Shown: positions 61,560 to 64,000 of the stretch, in pieces | How positions within the stretch are numbered: position 1 is the stretch's first letter | Layout: every line of letters starts with the position of its first letter | NCBI GenBank assembly: GCA_905250115.1 | Contig: CAJNOI010000192.1 | Location: 1 to 64,000, forward strand | Source of the DNA: Adineta steineri | Taxonomy: Eukaryota > Rotifera > Eurotatoria > Adinetida > Adinetidae | Direction: 5' to 3' | Length of the DNA stretch: 64,000 nucleotides | Notes under the pieces: generated by a model | Seen by the model: the letters and a program-made list of their open reading frames with translations, nothing else | Told to the model about the DNA's origin: nothing | Database searches by the model: none | Made by a program: the position numbers and the translations under genes

Positions 61560-61860
61560 TTATCGCACATTCACGCTCGAATTTTATTAAATATATTTTT
61601 TTATTCTATACAAGAGTAATATTTTTAAAAAAATAATAACTAAATCACTTATTTGCTTTTTAATAAATGTGTACAATGAATGAATTTTTATAGGAAAACG
61701 ATCAAGTAAACATGAATCTGTTCTAGAGATGCTTTCTTTTACTTTCATTAATCGAAACAAGATCACATAACTCATAATATTTTAAAGTTCGATTGAAGAA
61801 ATATTACAATTTTGGATGTAATGAAAGAATAAAAGAAAAGAGTATTTGATGAGAATGAAA

Positions 61861-61921
61861 ATCTTGCGGGCGGCTGTGGGTTTGACTACTAATGATCACC
61901 AACACTCACAGCCACACTCTC
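61861..61921. repeat. TGTGGG-related foldback
   Basis: ATCTTGCGGGCGGCTGTGGG and CACTCACAGCCACACTCTC; both arms share a GGCTGTGG/CCACAGCC variant, so the two arms changed together or this is a separate subfamily. Confidence 0.7.
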
Positions 61922-62206
61922 TATTCGAACATTTTCAACCGAACTCCATCACTTCAAGAGCGTCAACGCATTCGTTACAGATCTGGAATCTGTTGATTCC
62001 TCCTTGTAAAAAAGGTATACTTTGGACTATGATGTAGACGGAATGAAAAAAATAATAGTAAGATAAGAGTATAACAACATCTTTGATGTTGGAGATAATA
62101 TTAGTTATCTTCTGTTACTTACGTGAGAGTGATAGGCAAACAGAAAGTAGTTTCGAACAATAGTGTGTTCTTTTTTTTGGCGTTTAAGTTTCATCTGAAA
62201 CATAAT

Positions 62207-64000
62207 ATGCACACCAGTCAAGTTTACAGAGAGCGTGTTACTGTAAATAATGGATCACACAAATGGTGGCAACACCGTCGGTTTAAAATAATCGGCATTT
62301 CCGGTATTATTTTAATAGTTTTTGCTGTTATTCTTGCTCTGTTGTTAAACTTCGTCATATTTGCACCGAACAAATTAGAAACTAGTACCACTCCCGCAAC
62401 AACTACAACCACAACTCAGCAGTCAGGTAAGCTATAGAGTAATGTTTTCTGGTCTCCTTGAATGGCACTTTTAAATCAGATATATGTGGTTGCTTTGCAT
62501 CCAGCAGTTTTCTATATCTAACGAAAAGTTACATTAAAAGAACAGTGATCTTGTCATAAATGCTTTAATCGTTTACTTACGAAGAAACGAAGATGCAATA
62601 ATCCTCATACTCGCTATTTTTCGCCACGATCAAAGTCACGTAGTTTTGTTGACATCGATACAACGAAATCTGCTTTTTTTCTTTGCTTGTTATCATTAAA
62701 TACCCTACTTTTAAGTATAAAGAGGACAAGAAAAAATCATTTTTCCTCAAAGGAGCGTACGTATATCTGTCGCGCGCGGAAATACCAGTCAATTCTCTTT
62801 CTTCCACTTTTCTATGTAAATATCAATTAGTTAGTCTGTCACCTTTGATTCATTTTTCTGCTCTGTGGATAAGTCAGAGTCCAGATTCCGGATACCATAG
62901 GATGTGCTCTATATTCGTTGATCATGATAAATCACCGCATTCTTTAGTATGGAACGGTGTTGTAAAAATAACTGTATTAAGACACGGTTCCCAACTCCAA
63001 AAATTCGTCAGAAACGAACCGAAAAAATAAAGGAAAGTGTAAAATACACACCTATTTCATATGCCATCCTCACATATGATTCTTTATTGAAAAATGCGAA
63101 ACTTATTTTCGTACTGTATCAAGAATGATTTTCATTTTACCAAATCTAAAGCTTTCCGCACATGATTTCATCATTTTAAGAGTTCCACTAGAGACAGTCT
63201 TTCGAGAATGAATACAATCAAATGGTTTTATTTAGAATGGTCTGTTACCGGTAATATGACTAATGCACGACGAGACCACACAGCATCTGTATTATCAAAT
63301 GGCAAAGTATTAGTTACTGGTGGATATGGCAGTGATTTTTTAAATAGTGCTGAACTGTATGATCTATCAACAGGTATTTGGACAATCACTAGTAACATGA
63401 CGAATACACGATATGATCACACAGCATCTGTATTGTCAAATGGAAAAGTATTAGTTACTGGTGGATTAAGCGATAATGGTTATTTAAATAGTGCTGAATT
63501 ATACGATCCATTAACAGGTACGTGGGCAATTACAAGTAACATGACTGATGCAAGAACTGAGCACACAGCATCTGTCTTATCAAATGGAAAAGTATTAGTT
63601 ACTGGTGGGTATAATGATAATATTGGTAATTTAGATCGTGCTGAATTGTATGATCCATCAACAGGTACTTGGACAACTACTGGTAACATGACTAATGCAC
63701 GACGATTACACACATCGTCTGTATTATCAAATGGATTAGTGTTAGTTACTGGTGGTATTGGCCATGATTATTCAAATAGTGCTGAGCTGTATGATCCATT
63801 AACGGGTACATGGACAAGTACTGGTAACATGAATAACGCACGATCTTATCACACAGCATCTGTGTTATCAAATGGACTAATGTTAGTTACTGGCGGACAA
63901 GGCATTGGTAGTAATTATTTAAGTAGTGCTGAACTGTATAATGGATCGACAGGTACTTGGACCACTACTGGTAACATGACTAATGGACGAACACATCATA
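62207..64000 (+). CDS. Membrane-anchored Kelch-repeat propeller, runs off the window
   Basis: Exon 1 (62207-62426) encodes a basic cytoplasmic start, one TM (IIGISGIILIVFAVILALLL, ~28-50) and a Thr-rich stalk; it ends in phase 1. Exon 2 starts at 63236 after an 809-nt intron and is open to the window end. It encodes at least five Kelch repeats of ~49 residues with the pattern NMTNAR..HTASVLSNGKVL, VTGGxxxxxxLNSAELYD and GTWxxTG. The repeats are also alike at the nucleotide level, suggesting recent unit duplication or gene conversion. Type II topology puts the propeller outside the cell. Galactose-oxidase-like propellers share the fold, but no copper ligands can be judged here. Ligand or activity unknown; the C-terminus lies beyond the window. 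Confidence 0.85.

Larger units (their letters stand above)
60350..62206. other. Intergenic, very AT-rich
   Basis: From the TPR gene to the Kelch gene. Long A/T runs, no supported exon. Two TGTGGG-type foldbacks at 61517-61559 and 61861-61921. Confidence 0.5.

Noticed and set aside
62683-63030. Open frame of 115 codons between the two Kelch exons
   Set aside because: Lies in the intron defined by phase-1 splice sites at 62426 and 63236; composition not convincing.
1-64000. CRISPR arrays, operons, riboswitches, bacterial promoters
   Set aside because: The tandem repeats lack regular spacers and the window is eukaryotic with spliceosomal introns, so these categories do not apply.
1-64000. tRNA and rRNA genes
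   Set aside because: Looked for A/B-box pairs and for conserved rRNA blocks by eye and saw none; a tRNAscan-SE run would be needed to exclude diverged tRNAs.

Overview
The window looks like a metazoan nuclear scaffold, most likely from a bdelloid rotifer (Adineta/Rotaria type). It is strongly AT-rich, has spliceosomal introns often of only 47-70 nt, and carries protein types I associate with bdelloid genomes: ADP-ribosyltransferase+TPR proteins, NHL and Kelch propellers, FG-GAP proteins, a rotifer-style peptide GPCR and a horizontally acquired NRPS-like synthetase. G-rich tracts are built from TGTGGG, the telomere unit reported for bdelloids. There are two runs of N: 100 at 16954-17053 and 10 at 38534-38543.

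Layout. 1-7 kb: a foldback element, a two-exon type II membrane protein (+) with a MITE in its intron, and a dual-specificity phosphatase (-). 7-12.4 kb: a three-module membrane protein (-). 14.5-16.4 kb: a 7TM receptor gene broken by one frameshift (-). 17-20.5 kb: a multi-module membrane protein with an FG-GAP propeller, cut at its 5' end by the assembly gap (+). 21.5 kb: a small Cys/aromatic-rich protein (-). 24.9-29 kb: an adenylation-carrier-membrane-hexapeptide synthetase resembling epsilon-poly-lysine synthetase (+), followed by a small membrane protein. 30.8-33.2 kb: ADP-ribosyltransferase+TPR (-). 33.5-35.4 kb: a MAM-domain, probably GPI-anchored protein (-). 35.4-39.7 kb: repeats only. 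39.7-50 kb: a 12-exon, 1798-residue protein with three two-TM modules, a seventh TM and an FG-GAP propeller (+). 50.5-53.4 kb: a single-exon double GT-B glycosyltransferase (-). 53.8-55.7 kb: two decayed genes, an NHL propeller and a secreted Cys-rich protein (-). 56.6-60.3 kb: a paralogue of the ADP-ribosyltransferase+TPR protein whose catalytic residues look lost (+). 62.2 kb to the end: a membrane-anchored Kelch propeller (+, runs off the window).

Two things stand out. First, at least eight copies of one two-TM, Cys-rich ectodomain module occur in three genes; both complete genes carry exactly three modules, joined through phase-1 introns, which suggests a covalently linked trimer of channel- or receptor-like subunits. 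Second, a dispersed family of about 18 short foldbacks made from TGTGGG units lies between genes and once in an intron. Four short hAT-type MITEs with 8-bp target duplications, two of them exact, show recent DNA transposon activity.

Exon structures were worked out by hand from splice signals and reading-frame closure. For the large genes the summed exon lengths are exact multiples of three, which I use as a check. No similarity search was run; family names rest on visible motifs and memory.
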